Of a stretch of 33,102 nucleotides of DNA, positions 26,255 to 33,102 are shown in pieces. The DNA comes from Woeseiaceae bacterium (GTDB lineage Bacteria; Pseudomonadota; Gammaproteobacteria; Steroidobacterales; Woeseiaceae). The notes under the pieces were generated by a model that searched no databases, was not told the DNA's origin, and worked only from the letters and a program-made list of their open reading frames with translations. The position numbers were made by a program, and so were the translations under genes. Positions within the stretch are counted from its first letter, which is position 1. Every line of letters begins with the position of its first letter. The DNA lies in NCBI GenBank assembly GCA_028279985.1, contig JANQMR010000013.1:1-33102 (forward strand). Direction: 5' to 3'.

Positions 26255-26488
26255 ATGCGGAAGGCACTTTATTCCAAGCAGGGTCGGATGCTACGTACCT
26301 GGCTCAAACAGGGCCGACTCGCTGCCGACCTGACCATGAGAGGCATGGCCACGAAGCTCGATGTGCCTTTTCAGACGATTAGCAAGGTCGAGAACGGCGA
26401 GCGTCGCCTAGACGTGGTTGAGTACGTTACCTACTGTCAGGCGCTTGGAGCCGACCCCCATGAGGGAATCCGCAGGATTTTGAGGTGA
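26255..26488 (+). CDS. Small Xre-family HTH transcriptional regulator
   Basis: A 77-residue single HTH domain. LTMRGMATKLDVPFQTISKV (residues 31-50) is the helix-turn-helix, followed by ENGERRLDVVEYVTYCQALG, the Cro/C1-type fourth helix. Such minimal regulators are common in phage remnants and toxin-antitoxin or restriction loci. The ATG at 26255 lacks a strong RBS. No obvious toxin partner lies beside it: the nearest genes are the VIQR protein (same strand, 131 bases upstream) and the tail-anchored protein (convergent). Confidence 0.82.
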   Translation: MRKALYSKQGRMLRTWLKQGRLAADLTMRGMATKLDVPFQTISKVENGERRLDVVEYVTYCQALGADPHEGIRRILR

Positions 26489-26586
26489 GAGCGGCGTAGC
26501 TCTAACACCGGAGAGAAGCACCGCTTTCTTGAGCCAGTACAATGTAACAAGGTATGGCGACTTCGGCGATCGCAGGCGTTTCGAAG

Positions 26587-27186
26587 TTACATGATGCTAA
26601 CGGCAATACCTACGATACCGGCGACAAAACCAAGTAGTCCAAAGGCCATTGACCAGAAATTGAACGTACGAGTCGCTTTTCTCTGTCGATCAAGTCGCAG
26701 ATGCATCTCCTTGAATTGAGGGTAATGCACCACAAGCTCATCAGCAATATCAATGAGGTCGTTGTAAATGTCGAATCGAGGGCCTTGCATGTGTCTGCGG
26801 GATTCCCTAACAAGCGGCATTGCTCTGTCAAGCGTCGCCCGGAGTGACCTGAAGAGTTCTTCTTCGTGTAATGCTTTTGCGCCGAACCGATCCTCCATCT
26901 TGCGAAATTGCAGATTGTAGTAACCAATGAGGGCATCGGTTAAGTCATGCTGAGCGTTGTGAAAATAAGATTCCGCCATACGAAGATTTGCGTTAAACAA
27001 TTCCTCGTTGTTATCCGCAATATCGGATAACGCAGCGATAATGCGACGACCGGCATATCGGAGCTCATTGATCGAAGCAATGTTGACCCGAGCTTGTACC
27101 TGTTCACAAGCTTTGATTCTCGATTCTAAATCTCGCCATTCTTCCGCAACTTTGCTCAAAGAACGCTTGTGACGACTGTCCAGCAT
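26587..27186 (-). CDS. Tail-anchored helical membrane protein of unknown function
   Basis: A 199-residue protein, not recognised. Residues 1-170 are charged and mostly helical, with likely coiled-coil segments (SLSKVAEEWRDLESRIKACE, and MHLRLDRQRKATRTFNF near the end). One membrane helix occupies the C-terminus (MAFGLLGFVAGIVGIAVSIM), so the bulk should face the cytosol. Two-component accessory systems often contain such C-tail-anchored proteins, but nothing here specifies a function. A 20-bp palindrome lies just upstream, between it and the 67-residue gene. Confidence 0.7.
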   Translation of the reverse strand: MLDSRHKRSLSKVAEEWRDLESRIKACEQVQARVNIASINELRYAGRRIIAALSDIADNNEELFNANLRMAESYFHNAQHDLTDALIGYYNLQFRKMEDRFGAKALHEEELFRSLRATLDRAMPLVRESRRHMQGPRFDIYNDLIDIADELVVHYPQFKEMHLRLDRQRKATRTFNFWSMAFGLLGFVAGIVGIAVSIM

Positions 27187-27208
27187 TGCGTCATTCCGAT
27201 AAAAGTAG

Positions 27209-27228
27209 GGGGATACAAATGTATCCCC
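27209..27228. repeat. Perfect 20-bp palindromic hairpin
   Basis: GGGGATAC-AAAT-GTATCCCC is an 8-bp perfect stem with a 4-base loop, 23 bases upstream of the tail-anchored protein gene and 25 bases after the 67-residue gene on the same strand. On the minus strand it is followed by CTACTTTTAT. It could be a weak terminator for the upstream gene or an operator for the downstream one. Confidence 0.65.
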
Positions 27229-27253
27229 AAATGAATCATGCGAGGCTAAGAGG

Positions 27254-27457
27254 CTAGGTTCTTGACGAGTCTTTTTGCCGTAAAGAATCGTCGTATTGAC
27301 CCCATTGGATCAACAAATTGCCGCGGGTTTGTCTCATTGTTATTTCCCTGGCGGTCACATCGAGGCGTTCGTCTAAGTCTTTTTTGAGTTTTTCTTCGTC
27401 TATAAGTCGCTCGACAAACTTAACTCCTCGCAGGTGCAGTTTTTCAATGATGTTCAT
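27254..27457 (-). CDS. Small hypothetical protein, 67 residues
   Basis: Not recognised. MNIIEKLHLRGVKFVERLID is followed by a charged helix EEKLKKDLDERLDVTAREIT and a polar C-terminus. It has no membrane segment or signal peptide. The ATG at 27457 follows GGGAG with six-base spacing, which supports real translation; a TTG two codons earlier is less likely. It precedes the tail-anchored protein gene on the same strand (67-base gap). A palindrome with flanking CATTAAA/TTTAATG arms lies 101-131 bases upstream. Confidence 0.55.
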   Translation of the reverse strand: MNIIEKLHLRGVKFVERLIDEEKLKKDLDERLDVTAREITMRQTRGNLLIQWGQYDDSLRQKDSSRT

Positions 27458-27557
27458 GTCCAACTCCCGAGAAAGCAGTCTGCCAAATTGGATCAGGCCA
27501 AGTTCCTACCGCGTCCAGACATAAGGAGCACCGTCGGCGGTTCCGGTATGATTTTGC

Positions 27558-27588
27558 CATTAAAAATCTCGTTATGATAACTTTAATG
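27558..27588. promoter_or_regulatory. Palindromic operator candidate
   Basis: GTTATGATAAC (27571-27581) is a perfect 11-bp palindrome around a central G. It is framed by CATTAAA (27558-27564) and TTTAATG (27582-27588). It lies in an AT-rich spacer between the RES toxin gene and the 67-residue gene. The 26255-26488 HTH protein is a possible ligand; this is inference. Confidence 0.45.
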
Positions 27589-27676
27589 TGGAGATACACA
27601 AGATTTTTCATTCAAAGATGGTCAGGTGGTCCAATCAAGTATTCGGGAAGTTTCCCGTACCAGATAAGCTCGGCAG

Positions 27677-28360
27677 CTAACGTAAGATCTCGATGGAGAT
27701 AAAGCCGCTCCGCTGCATACGATACGCCCACTGCTCTTCGACCAGTGTTCGGTCCGCCACCTCGATGCCTTGTTGTAGATCACGGTGCTGGTTTTCGTTG
27801 TCGTAGAAGAGGGCGACGTTAGTAAACTCCGGGTTAACGCGTGAGTGGTACAGGATGCCGTCGTACCCATTCGGGTTTTCATGTATTGCTGCCGCGACGC
27901 TACGTGCATAACGGTAAGTCCTGCGGTGTGCGTCGTCCGGGTTGGTGATGCTGAAGACATTGCCGTCCAGTCGATTCTTGAGCAGCCCGTCCGCGGTCAG
28001 ATTGGCGAGGCACATGGCCGTGGGCAACTCGAATGAGCTGCAGGCGTAGGCTCCGAGCCGCTCCTCGCTAACCGCGATGCCAAGCGCCGGGTCGGAACAC
28101 AGGGTTTCCAGGAATGCACCCTGGCGAGTCTTGCCCAGGTACAGCATCGGACAATCCTGCGAGCCAAAACGGCCGCCTGTTGACCAGCGGATGATCTCGT
28201 GGGGAACCTCGTCGCTGCCTGCGTAGGGTCTACTGTCTACGACGCAATCTTTGTCATGGATGCGCCACAGCACGGTGCCCTTCGGCAATACCGCTGTTGC
28301 CAACTCATCCTCGCGTAGAAAAGCAATCGTTTCGTCGCCGGCATAGTCCAATAGCGTCAC
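27677..28360 (-). CDS. RES-domain toxin (NAD+-degrading type)
   Basis: A 227-residue RES-family toxin. The family's key residues are visible: R33 in VLWRIHD, E85 in GAFLETLC and S173 in GILYHSRVNPE. Other supporting stretches are GRFGSQDCPMLYLGKTRQGA and NVALFYDN. Characterised RES toxins (for example MbcT) cleave or phosphorolyse NAD+ and stop growth until neutralised by an Xre/MbcA-type antitoxin. The start is a GTG at 28360 that overlaps the antitoxin stop as GTGA, so toxin synthesis should be coupled to the antitoxin. Confidence 0.9.
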   Translation of the reverse strand: MTLLDYAGDETIAFLREDELATAVLPKGTVLWRIHDKDCVVDSRPYAGSDEVPHEIIRWSTGGRFGSQDCPMLYLGKTRQGAFLETLCSDPALGIAVSEERLGAYACSSFELPTAMCLANLTADGLLKNRLDGNVFSITNPDDAHRRTYRYARSVAAAIHENPNGYDGILYHSRVNPEFTNVALFYDNENQHRDLQQGIEVADRTLVEEQWAYRMQRSGFISIEILR

Positions 28361-29127
28361 TCGACGGCAAAGGTCATTTCTGCGACTTCAGTCAGCAACT
28401 CCACCTCACCGGCCCGCAGTGCCTGTAACGGCTTGCTATACCGATCGTTGGATTCTTCGATCAAGTGGATGTTGTCGTTCAGGAAGAAAGAGAAGAGGTC
28501 CCAATCGCCGCCGCGATGCCGACGCACAATCTCAATGACTTCCGCGATACCCGGCAGTGGCGCGCGCGCACCGCTGGCATCGGCCTTCTGCGCCAACTGC
28601 CAAACTGGCAACAACAAGCGCTTGCTGCTGCGAATACCGATGAGCTTGCCGGTTTCCCAGCGCTTTCGCGGCGTATCGCGTTGAACGCCCATCAGCTCGG
28701 CCATCTTCGACGGTCCCAGACAGCCTTCCTCCGCGCTTATCAATCGCGCTTTGCTGCGCACCCCGCGCAAGGCTGCCATCGAGTACTCGCTGCCGACATC
28801 CACGGCGCCTTCTTCGAATACCGCCTCCGCCACTTCCAACAACATCTCCAAGTCTTCGCGAGCGCGTTCGTGCGAGCTTTCGGACTGATAGCACGCACTA
28901 CGAAGCATCCGTGTAAAGCGCTGCAGTCGACGGCTGAAAAGGCTGATCGCAGCAGCGGTCGCATGCGCCGGATGTTGCCCATCCGGCGGTGAAATCTCCT
29001 TCATCCAGCGTCGAATCGGGCGAGCCTGCTCGGGCGTCAACGGCTTGTCGTGCGTCAGACGCTCCTCGATTTCTTCGCGCTGGGAAATGATCGCTGTAAA
29101 GCTCATCGTTTCGTCGAGTCGTTTCAT
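28357..29127 (-). CDS. Antitoxin-like partner of the RES toxin (Xre/MbcA/ParS-like C-terminus)
   Basis: A 256-residue protein upstream of the RES gene with a 4-base overlap, the standard antitoxin position. Residues 139-178 (GPSKMAELMGVQRDTPRKRW ... LLLPVWQL) look like a helix-turn-helix. The C-terminal ~55 residues (DWDLFSFFLNDNIHLIEESN ... PLQALRAGEVELLTEVAEMT) fit the toxin-binding antitoxin domain pattern (W...L...N..L...PL..L..G). It is longer than the usual 120-170 residues because of a ~130-residue helical N-terminal extension that I do not recognise. ATG at 29127; MSFTAIISQ at 29106 is an alternative start. Confidence 0.8.
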   Translation of the reverse strand: MKRLDETMSFTAIISQREEIEERLTHDKPLTPEQARPIRRWMKEISPPDGQHPAHATAAAISLFSRRLQRFTRMLRSACYQSESSHERAREDLEMLLEVAEAVFEEGAVDVGSEYSMAALRGVRSKARLISAEEGCLGPSKMAELMGVQRDTPRKRWETGKLIGIRSSKRLLLPVWQLAQKADASGARAPLPGIAEVIEIVRRHRGGDWDLFSFFLNDNIHLIEESNDRYSKPLQALRAGEVELLTEVAEMTFAVE

Positions 29128-29174
29128 CTTTACACTCGCCTACTTCTTGTTCCTCTGATATTTCAGGGCTTTAT

Positions 29175-29188
29175 CGCCATTTTTGGCG
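29175..29188. promoter_or_regulatory. Palindrome upstream of the toxin-antitoxin operon
   Basis: CGCCA-TTTT-TGGCG is a perfect 5-bp dyad with a 4-base centre, 48-61 bases upstream of the antitoxin ATG, in an AT-rich stretch. Antitoxins of this type usually bind palindromes in their own promoter, so it is a candidate operator. No clear -35/-10 pair was found. Confidence 0.45.
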
Positions 29189-29609
29189 GTTTCTACGGAG
29201 AGGGGATGCCAAAGGTATGGTTGCAGAATACCAAAATATAGCTAATGGTAATATGCGATAATTCATGAAGATGTCGATTTGCTTCCAAGGCTGGCCCACC
29301 GAGCCCGATATCTGCATCCAAAAACGACCCATAATCACTACGATAGTCATCACTACGACAATCGCCGCGAGTATCGTCGATTGGAATGTCGGCAAGTATT
29401 GAAGACGGGCCGTCTAAAGCCCGTGGGCACACTGTGGGACGGCATCAAGGACGCAGAAGCGCTCTTGTTTCTCTAATTGCCGAGGAAAAGCCGGAAAGCA
29501 CTACCGAGTTGGCGAAGCTGTCCACCGTTCACGGCATGATGCTGGATGGGCGTGAGCTAGTATCCACCAATCAGCCAGACAGGCTTGTTTGAGGCGGATT
29601 CGCGATCGC
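29189..29609. other. Spacer without a convincing gene; contains short repeats
   Basis: About 420 bases between the toxin-antitoxin operon and the small acidic gene. It holds a 15-bp tandem pair, ATCACTACGATAGTC (29334-29348) and ATCACTACGACAATC (29349-29363), and a palindrome AGACGG-G-CCGTCT (29403-29415). Minus-strand frame 29171-29395 would encode a two-helix peptide (TILAAIVVVMTIVVIMGRFW) from a TTG without RBS; I do not call it. It may be decayed mobile-element or gene sequence. Confidence 0.5.
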
Positions 29610-29927
29610 TCAGCCGCCGTCCTGAATCTCGATCGGACCGGTAACCTCCCAGACTACGGGCGCGCCGTCGAGCGTTTCCGGGAGATCGGCGGCGGCGGCT
29701 TCGTGCTCGAGGTAGATCATTACGGCCTCGTCGCCGGTTTCTGTCTGGCCGACACCCACGCCAACCACGCCCGGCCGCGCGAGCAGGCTTGCCTCGTGAA
29801 CGTTTCTGACGCCCGCTACGCCCTGGCCGAGCGCAGGCTCATCGTCCGGGTCGTAATCGACGGCCCCGTCCTCATCCGGCTCCCACTGACTCCGATCGGA
29901 TGTGCCACCGTTACTGTTGATCGACAT
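29610..29927 (-). CDS. Small acidic protein resembling the pro-region of the neighbouring protease
   Basis: A 105-residue protein. The N-terminal half is acidic (WEPDEDGAVDYDPDDEP). The second half, LLARPGVVGVGVGQTETGDE, then AVMIYLEHEAAAADLPETLD and APVVWEVTGPIEI, follows the same order as residues ~70-162 of the protease encoded just upstream (LFARPAA..., ILGIGVGSAE, VLNVYVVE, AVVNVIPTGPVEA). It lacks any catalytic part. I infer a free-standing pro-domain-like protein that could fold with or inhibit the protease. The start could also be a GTG three codons earlier (29936). A stem-loop separates the two genes. Confidence 0.72.
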   Translation of the reverse strand: MSINSNGGTSDRSQWEPDEDGAVDYDPDDEPALGQGVAGVRNVHEASLLARPGVVGVGVGQTETGDEAVMIYLEHEAAAADLPETLDGAPVVWEVTGPIEIQDGG

Positions 29928-29986
29928 GTGCCGCACCGTGGCTAGACGTTAATGGATTGTCGACCCGCAACGCGCGATTGACAAGG

Positions 29987-30008
29987 GGGCAGGCCTCGCG
30001 GCCTGCCC
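29987..30008 (-). terminator. Stem-loop after the protease gene
   Basis: GGGCAGGCC-TCGC-GGCCTGCCC is a perfect 9-bp stem with a 4-base loop, 15 bases after the protease stop. On the minus strand it is followed by CCTTGTC, so the T run is poor. It may attenuate rather than end transcription, letting the small acidic gene be expressed at a lower level. Confidence 0.5.
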
Positions 30009-30022
30009 GCTCGGGTCGCCCG

Positions 30023-31210
30023 TCAGGTGTACAGGTTGATGTCGAGCGCATTCAGCACCCTGCCAATCTTGTTGGCGAAGGTATAGCCTCCACCGCCGGC
30101 GAAAAGCAGTCCCACCGGATTGCGCCTGGAGTTCCAGGTCCACACCAGGGACCCTGAGTCGCCGCCTCGACTAAAGTCGCCTCGCACACCGCGGATTGCG
30201 ATCTGGTCGCGGAAATTCGCCACCTGTCCGCGTCCCATATTGACCCGAATGCTCACGTTGCAGTCGGTCACCCGTCCGGCTCTGAGCTGCGTCGTGCGAC
30301 CGCTTTTGCCAACGATCATGCCGCGTCGGCACGCGACCGGCCGGCTACTCACGCGGAACAGGCGAATGCCCCGGCTGCTGCGGTACACGAGTTCCTTGCG
30401 CACGAGCCTGTGCCAACACCAACCGGTCGCCGCGTCGACATAGTTGGGCCGGCCGTCGGTATGTATGCGGACATAGCGCTCGAGTACCGCGACGCGGTCC
30501 CGCGGCGAGCGGCCACCGTCGTGAGAACCGGGTTGCACGATCGGGTCGTAGGGCCGACCGCGATTGACCGCCGCAAGCACATGGTTGTTGCTCAGCATCA
30601 GCACACGCCGGTTCCGGGGGGCGCGGCGCCCGCGCGCGAGACAGCCGATCGTGCCGGCCGTGATCCGAACGTGGCCGACAGAGATACCGCAGGCCGCGGG
30701 ACGCATTCGGAAGCGGTGAGACAGGGCTTCGACCGGACCGGTCGGGATCACGTTGACCACCGCGGAATCGCTGTTGAGCGCGCTGACGCCGAGCGTGTCA
30801 TTCAGCTCGCGTTTCACGTCTTCGAGCCCGCTTCTCTCGACGACGTACACGTTCAATACCGATGTAGCGGGTCCGTCGGGGTCGATCTGTTCGAAGTCGA
30901 GTTCCGCCGAGCCGACGCCGATCCCGAGGATATTCGTGCCGTTCTCGATGGTCTCGCCTTCCGCCATCGCCTCGTACGCCGCGGCCGGCCTCGCGAACAG
31001 CTTCGCTTCGACCTCGCTATGCAGTTGCAGCACGGCTTCGGATTCGTCCCCGGTCAGGTCGGGCCCTTCGCCGGCTGTTTCAGCCTCCGGTTCTTCGCCG
31101 GGATCGTCGAAACCCAAGTCTTCCTCCTCACTCAGGTCAACGTCTTCGTCGTCGTCTCTTTCTACCGTTGGGTCTTCGTACTCGTTATCGCCATTCTCTG
31201 AAGGCATCAT
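30023..31210 (-). CDS. Trypsin-fold serine protease, NAL1-like, with acidic N-terminus
   Basis: A 395-residue protein. Residues 1-58 are extremely acidic (DDDEDVDLSEEEDLGFDDPG). Residues ~70-162 form a pro-region-like domain (NILGIGVGSAELDFEQ ... VVNVIPTGPVEAL). The peptidase domain begins ACGISVGHVRITAGTIGCLA and shows the triad H210 (LSNNHVLA), D259 (NYVDAATG) and S352 (GGDSGSLVW). No signal peptide is visible, so it may act in the cytosol or leave by another route. GGGAGGAATA precedes ATGATG at 31210/31207; the second ATG has better spacing. Substrate unknown. The catalytic assignment is solid; the family name rests on general similarity. Confidence 0.85.
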   Translation of the reverse strand: MMPSENGDNEYEDPTVERDDDEDVDLSEEEDLGFDDPGEEPEAETAGEGPDLTGDESEAVLQLHSEVEAKLFARPAAAYEAMAEGETIENGTNILGIGVGSAELDFEQIDPDGPATSVLNVYVVERSGLEDVKRELNDTLGVSALNSDSAVVNVIPTGPVEALSHRFRMRPAACGISVGHVRITAGTIGCLARGRRAPRNRRVLMLSNNHVLAAVNRGRPYDPIVQPGSHDGGRSPRDRVAVLERYVRIHTDGRPNYVDAATGWCWHRLVRKELVYRSSRGIRLFRVSSRPVACRRGMIVGKSGRTTQLRAGRVTDCNVSIRVNMGRGQVANFRDQIAIRGVRGDFSRGGDSGSLVWTWNSRRNPVGLLFAGGGGYTFANKIGRVLNALDINLYT

Positions 31211-31817
31211 TATTCCTCCCACGATGTCTGGTTACTTGTTATTCCGTCGGCGGGCAGACCCGCGTATGTAGTCCCTTACTCCCAGATTAGCACAAATCCC
31301 TTGTATGTCAGCTAGATCGTGGAGTCCAGGAGTCCTGACGCGGCCAGGCTCGGACGACGGATCAACATATGAGCCTCTTTCAATTCCGCGCTAGACAAGC
31401 CGCCGGCCCTGGCTGCCTAAACGACAGGCTCGAAGCCACTTATAGAATCGGGTTTGGCAGTCCAAAGAAACGGGACCACCTCTGAGCTCACACGACCGCG
31501 TTAGTGCAAAAATCTAAATTATCTCGATCAAGCTTAAGAAAAAGGACAGAACACTAGCTGCAATTCCTGGCCATTCCGGGGTAACCGATGCCCGATTAGC
31601 ACACCGGCAGCAGCCCGAAGTTATGTGAAGTCGGGGTTTGGGTGTGTCAACTCGCCTTGATTCGATTTTTTTTTCGGTCTATTGTTACCAATAACAACAG
31701 AAAAATAACTTCGCGAATCTTTCCAGTCACAGGCGCCCCTGGCTTTCTCGTTCTCCCTCGTTCGAACGCGAGGGTGGACATCCGCCGCCCCGGGGCGCCG
31801 CTGCCTCGAGCGGAATC
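31211..31817. other. 600-base AT-richer spacer with no convincing gene
   Basis: Upstream region of the divergent protease and lipoprotein genes. No open frame has coding character and I see no tRNA or repeat array. Features seen are an AT-rich stretch with a run of nine T (about 31669-31677) and a dyad TTGTTA-CCAA-TAACAA (31682-31697) that could be a regulator site for the lipoprotein operon, about 120 bases before its ATG. Confidence 0.5.
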
Positions 31818-32681
31818 ATGTCTTGGAGCGAAAACAGCAAAGAACGCGAACCTGAGCATGCCGGAAAGAAGGGTTCCAGCGACTCTGGCGGAATAGGAAT
31901 ACTCGCCGGATTCCGTCTCTGCTGCGCGGCCATCCTCCTCCTTCCGCTCAGCGGCTGCTTCAGTCCGGGGCCGATGCAGGTGTACGAAACCAGCTATCTG
32001 GCCGTGCCTAGCGGCGACAACACCAACTTCTTCCGTATCACCATCGAGGGGAACACCGCGCTGGGCGTTTCGAACTACGACTCCGGGTGGTTTCCGGCAG
32101 ACGTCGTCGACCAGCTCTACGGCAATGTGGAAAAAGCCAACCCGGCGCAGGCGATCAAAACGCAAGAGGATATCCGGGCGCTGATCGACGAGGCGATTCT
32201 GGCGACCACCGAGGGTTATCTGCGGACGGCCAGGGAACCGGGCAGCAGCGAGGAGAGCGTCCTGGCCTGGCTCAATGCTCAGCGCCGGGTTCGTGCGATG
32301 GCGGGAGACGGCATTGCCCTGCCGGACGGTGCCGTTGAAGTCGAATACGACCCGGCCAGGAATCTGGCGCTGCGGCACGCGGGAGAAAAGCGCGTCTTTG
32401 TCCTCGCATCCAATCCGACGGCCGTCATCAACGCCATCAAGGGATTCGCCAACAACCAACATACGAGCGCGACCGTTCTCCGCATGGCTGATGTCCTTCG
32501 CCAGCAAAGACTGAATGACGTCGATCGCGCCGAAGCCAGGGTCGCCGTCGAAAAAAAAGCCAACGAAGTGATCGCGTCGCAGATCGATTCCGTGTTGCAG
32601 GCCATCAAGGTCGGCCTGAGCAGGGATGAGCTTCGAGCGGAAGTCGATTCGCTACTGCTGTTGATCGAGAGTAGCCAATGA
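31818..32681 (+). CDS. Putative lipoprotein with long polar N-terminal extension
   Basis: A 287-residue protein, not recognised. After ~30 polar residues comes a hydrophobic helix with a lipobox, RLCCAAILLLPLSGCFSPGP, the lipidated cysteine being in LSGC (about residue 47). The mature part is helical, with DVVDQLYGNVEKANPAQAIK and a C-terminal charged helix (RAEARVAVEKKANEVIASQI). The 30-residue extension before the signal sequence is unusual for a lipoprotein; no good internal start is visible, and the ATG at 31818 has only a weak RBS. Its stop is the first unit of a tandem array leading into the next lipoprotein gene, so the two are probably an operon. Confidence 0.72.
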   Translation: MSWSENSKEREPEHAGKKGSSDSGGIGILAGFRLCCAAILLLPLSGCFSPGPMQVYETSYLAVPSGDNTNFFRITIEGNTALGVSNYDSGWFPADVVDQLYGNVEKANPAQAIKTQEDIRALIDEAILATTEGYLRTAREPGSSEESVLAWLNAQRRVRAMAGDGIALPDGAVEVEYDPARNLALRHAGEKRVFVLASNPTAVINAIKGFANNQHTSATVLRMADVLRQQRLNDVDRAEARVAVEKKANEVIASQIDSVLQAIKVGLSRDELRAEVDSLLLLIESSQ

Positions 32682-32738
32682 AGAATAGACAAATGAAGAA
32701 TAGACCGAATGAAGAATAGACCGAATGAAGAATAGACA
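32677..32738 (+). repeat. Four tandem copies of the lipoprotein gene junction, with coupled mini-ORFs
   Basis: Units AATGAAGAATAGAC with a short variable tail start at 32677, 32692, 32708 and 32724. The first contains the stop of the upstream gene (CAATGA), and the array ends at CAATGAACC, the start of the downstream gene. The last unit opens M-K-N-R-Q followed by TGA, overlapping the downstream ATG as ATGA. Removing the array would leave a simple 4-base ATGA overlap between the two genes, which was probably the original state. Confidence 0.9.
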
Positions 32739-33102
32739 ATGAACCGCTACGTGCGTTTTCTGACGCTGTTGCTCGCCGCCTCGGCATCGGGTGGATGCGC
32801 GAATACGGAGCTCCGTATCAGTGTCGATCAGTATGACGAGGATCCCCGAGTCGAGATGCCAATGACGCCGCGAAAGGCGCGCCAACTCGTTGCCGATCTC
32901 CACACGCTCCGTTCGGAAGCCCGAACGGACATTAACCTTCGTATCGAACTGGCGAGAGATTCGGTCGCCACCTACCGCTCGGGTTGGGAGATTGTCGGGA
33001 AAGACAAAAGCCGGATCGAAGACCTCGAAGATCGCCTCCGGCAATACAGTCAGTCGCTGGAAACCAACTTTGCCTCTTACGACAAGAAGGTGGAATCCGC
33101 GG
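32739..33102 (+). CDS. Putative lipoprotein, 3' end cut by window edge
   Basis: About 121 codons visible. MNRYVRFLTLLLAASASGGC is a signal sequence with a lipobox-like SGGC (Cys 20), slightly off consensus. The mature part is charged and helical, with a probable coiled coil (SRIEDLEDRLRQYSQSLETN). The previous gene also encodes a helical lipoprotein, so the two may work together in the envelope. Function unknown. Start at 32739 sits at the end of the tandem array. Confidence 0.7.
   Translation, partial: MNRYVRFLTLLLAASASGGCANTELRISVDQYDEDPRVEMPMTPRKARQLVADLHTLRSEARTDINLRIELARDSVATYRSGWEIVGKDKSRIEDLEDRLRQYSQSLETNFASYDKKVESA

Noticed and set aside
29171..29395. 74-codon minus-strand frame with two hydrophobic stretches
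   Set aside because: TTG start without RBS; the hydrophobic stretch is encoded by a 15-bp tandem pair; no family match.
31647..32507. 286-codon minus-strand open frame opposite the lipoprotein gene
   Set aside because: The plus strand has a signal sequence, lipobox and operon context; the minus frame has no RBS or known motif.

Overview
The window is a GC-rich chromosomal segment of a gammaproteobacterium. The gene orders xerC-hslVU, ubiE-ubiJ-ubiB, fimS/algZ-algR-hemC-hemD-hemX-hemY and porin-glnK-amtB, and a Crc/ExoIII-like gene divergent from pyrE, are all familiar from Pseudomonas/Xanthomonas/Chromatiales-type genomes. The genus cannot be told from the sequence alone. No rRNA, tRNA or CRISPR array was recognised.

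Layout. 1-3064: 5' part of pyrE (minus strand), divergent from a three-gene overlapping plus-strand set (exonuclease III/Crc family, AmpG-like permease, small Rieske protein). 3086-11898: ten minus-strand genes in transcription order dapF, DUF484, xerC, hslV, hslU, DUF971, ubiE, ubiJ, ubiB, trmB (cell-wall/lysine precursor, chromosome dimer resolution, heat-shock protease, ubiquinone synthesis, tRNA methylation). 11979-12617: a ParA-like ATPase, which converges across a strongly structured intergenic element on the next block. 12779-19863: minus-strand two-component system and tetrapyrrole block (algZ, algR, hemC, hemD, hemX, hemY, an SDR epimerase). 19977-23101: a DUF4124 envelope protein, then an ammonium module (porin, glnK, amtB) preceded by a very good sigma-54 promoter and an NtrC-type site. 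23398-25261: ubiK and comM. 25262-31817: accessory region with AT-richer spacers and unfamiliar genes: an acidic VIQR-motif protein, a short HTH regulator, a tail-anchored protein, a 67-residue protein, a RES/Xre-type toxin-antitoxin pair, and a trypsin-like (NAL1-like) protease with a small free-standing protein resembling its own pro-region. 31818-33102: two lipoprotein genes, the second cut by the window edge.

How the genes work together. UbiE, UbiJ, UbiB and UbiK are all ubiquinone-synthesis factors. HemC and HemD make uroporphyrinogen III, with HemX and HemY as membrane companions. GlnK binds and closes AmtB under nitrogen-regulated transcription. HslV and HslU form one protease.

The most unusual signal is not a gene. 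At many gene ends in this window (hslU, dapF, DUF484, algZ/algR, ubiK, the lipoprotein pair) the start or stop codon region has been copied in tandem (units of 12-53 bp, 2-4 copies). At three starts the copies form tiny upstream reading frames whose stop overlaps the next start as ATGA or GTGA. Further short tandem arrays lie inside the SDR gene, upstream of algZ and downstream of amtB. This looks like a genome-wide habit of tandem slippage at gene junctions, possibly with translational consequences.
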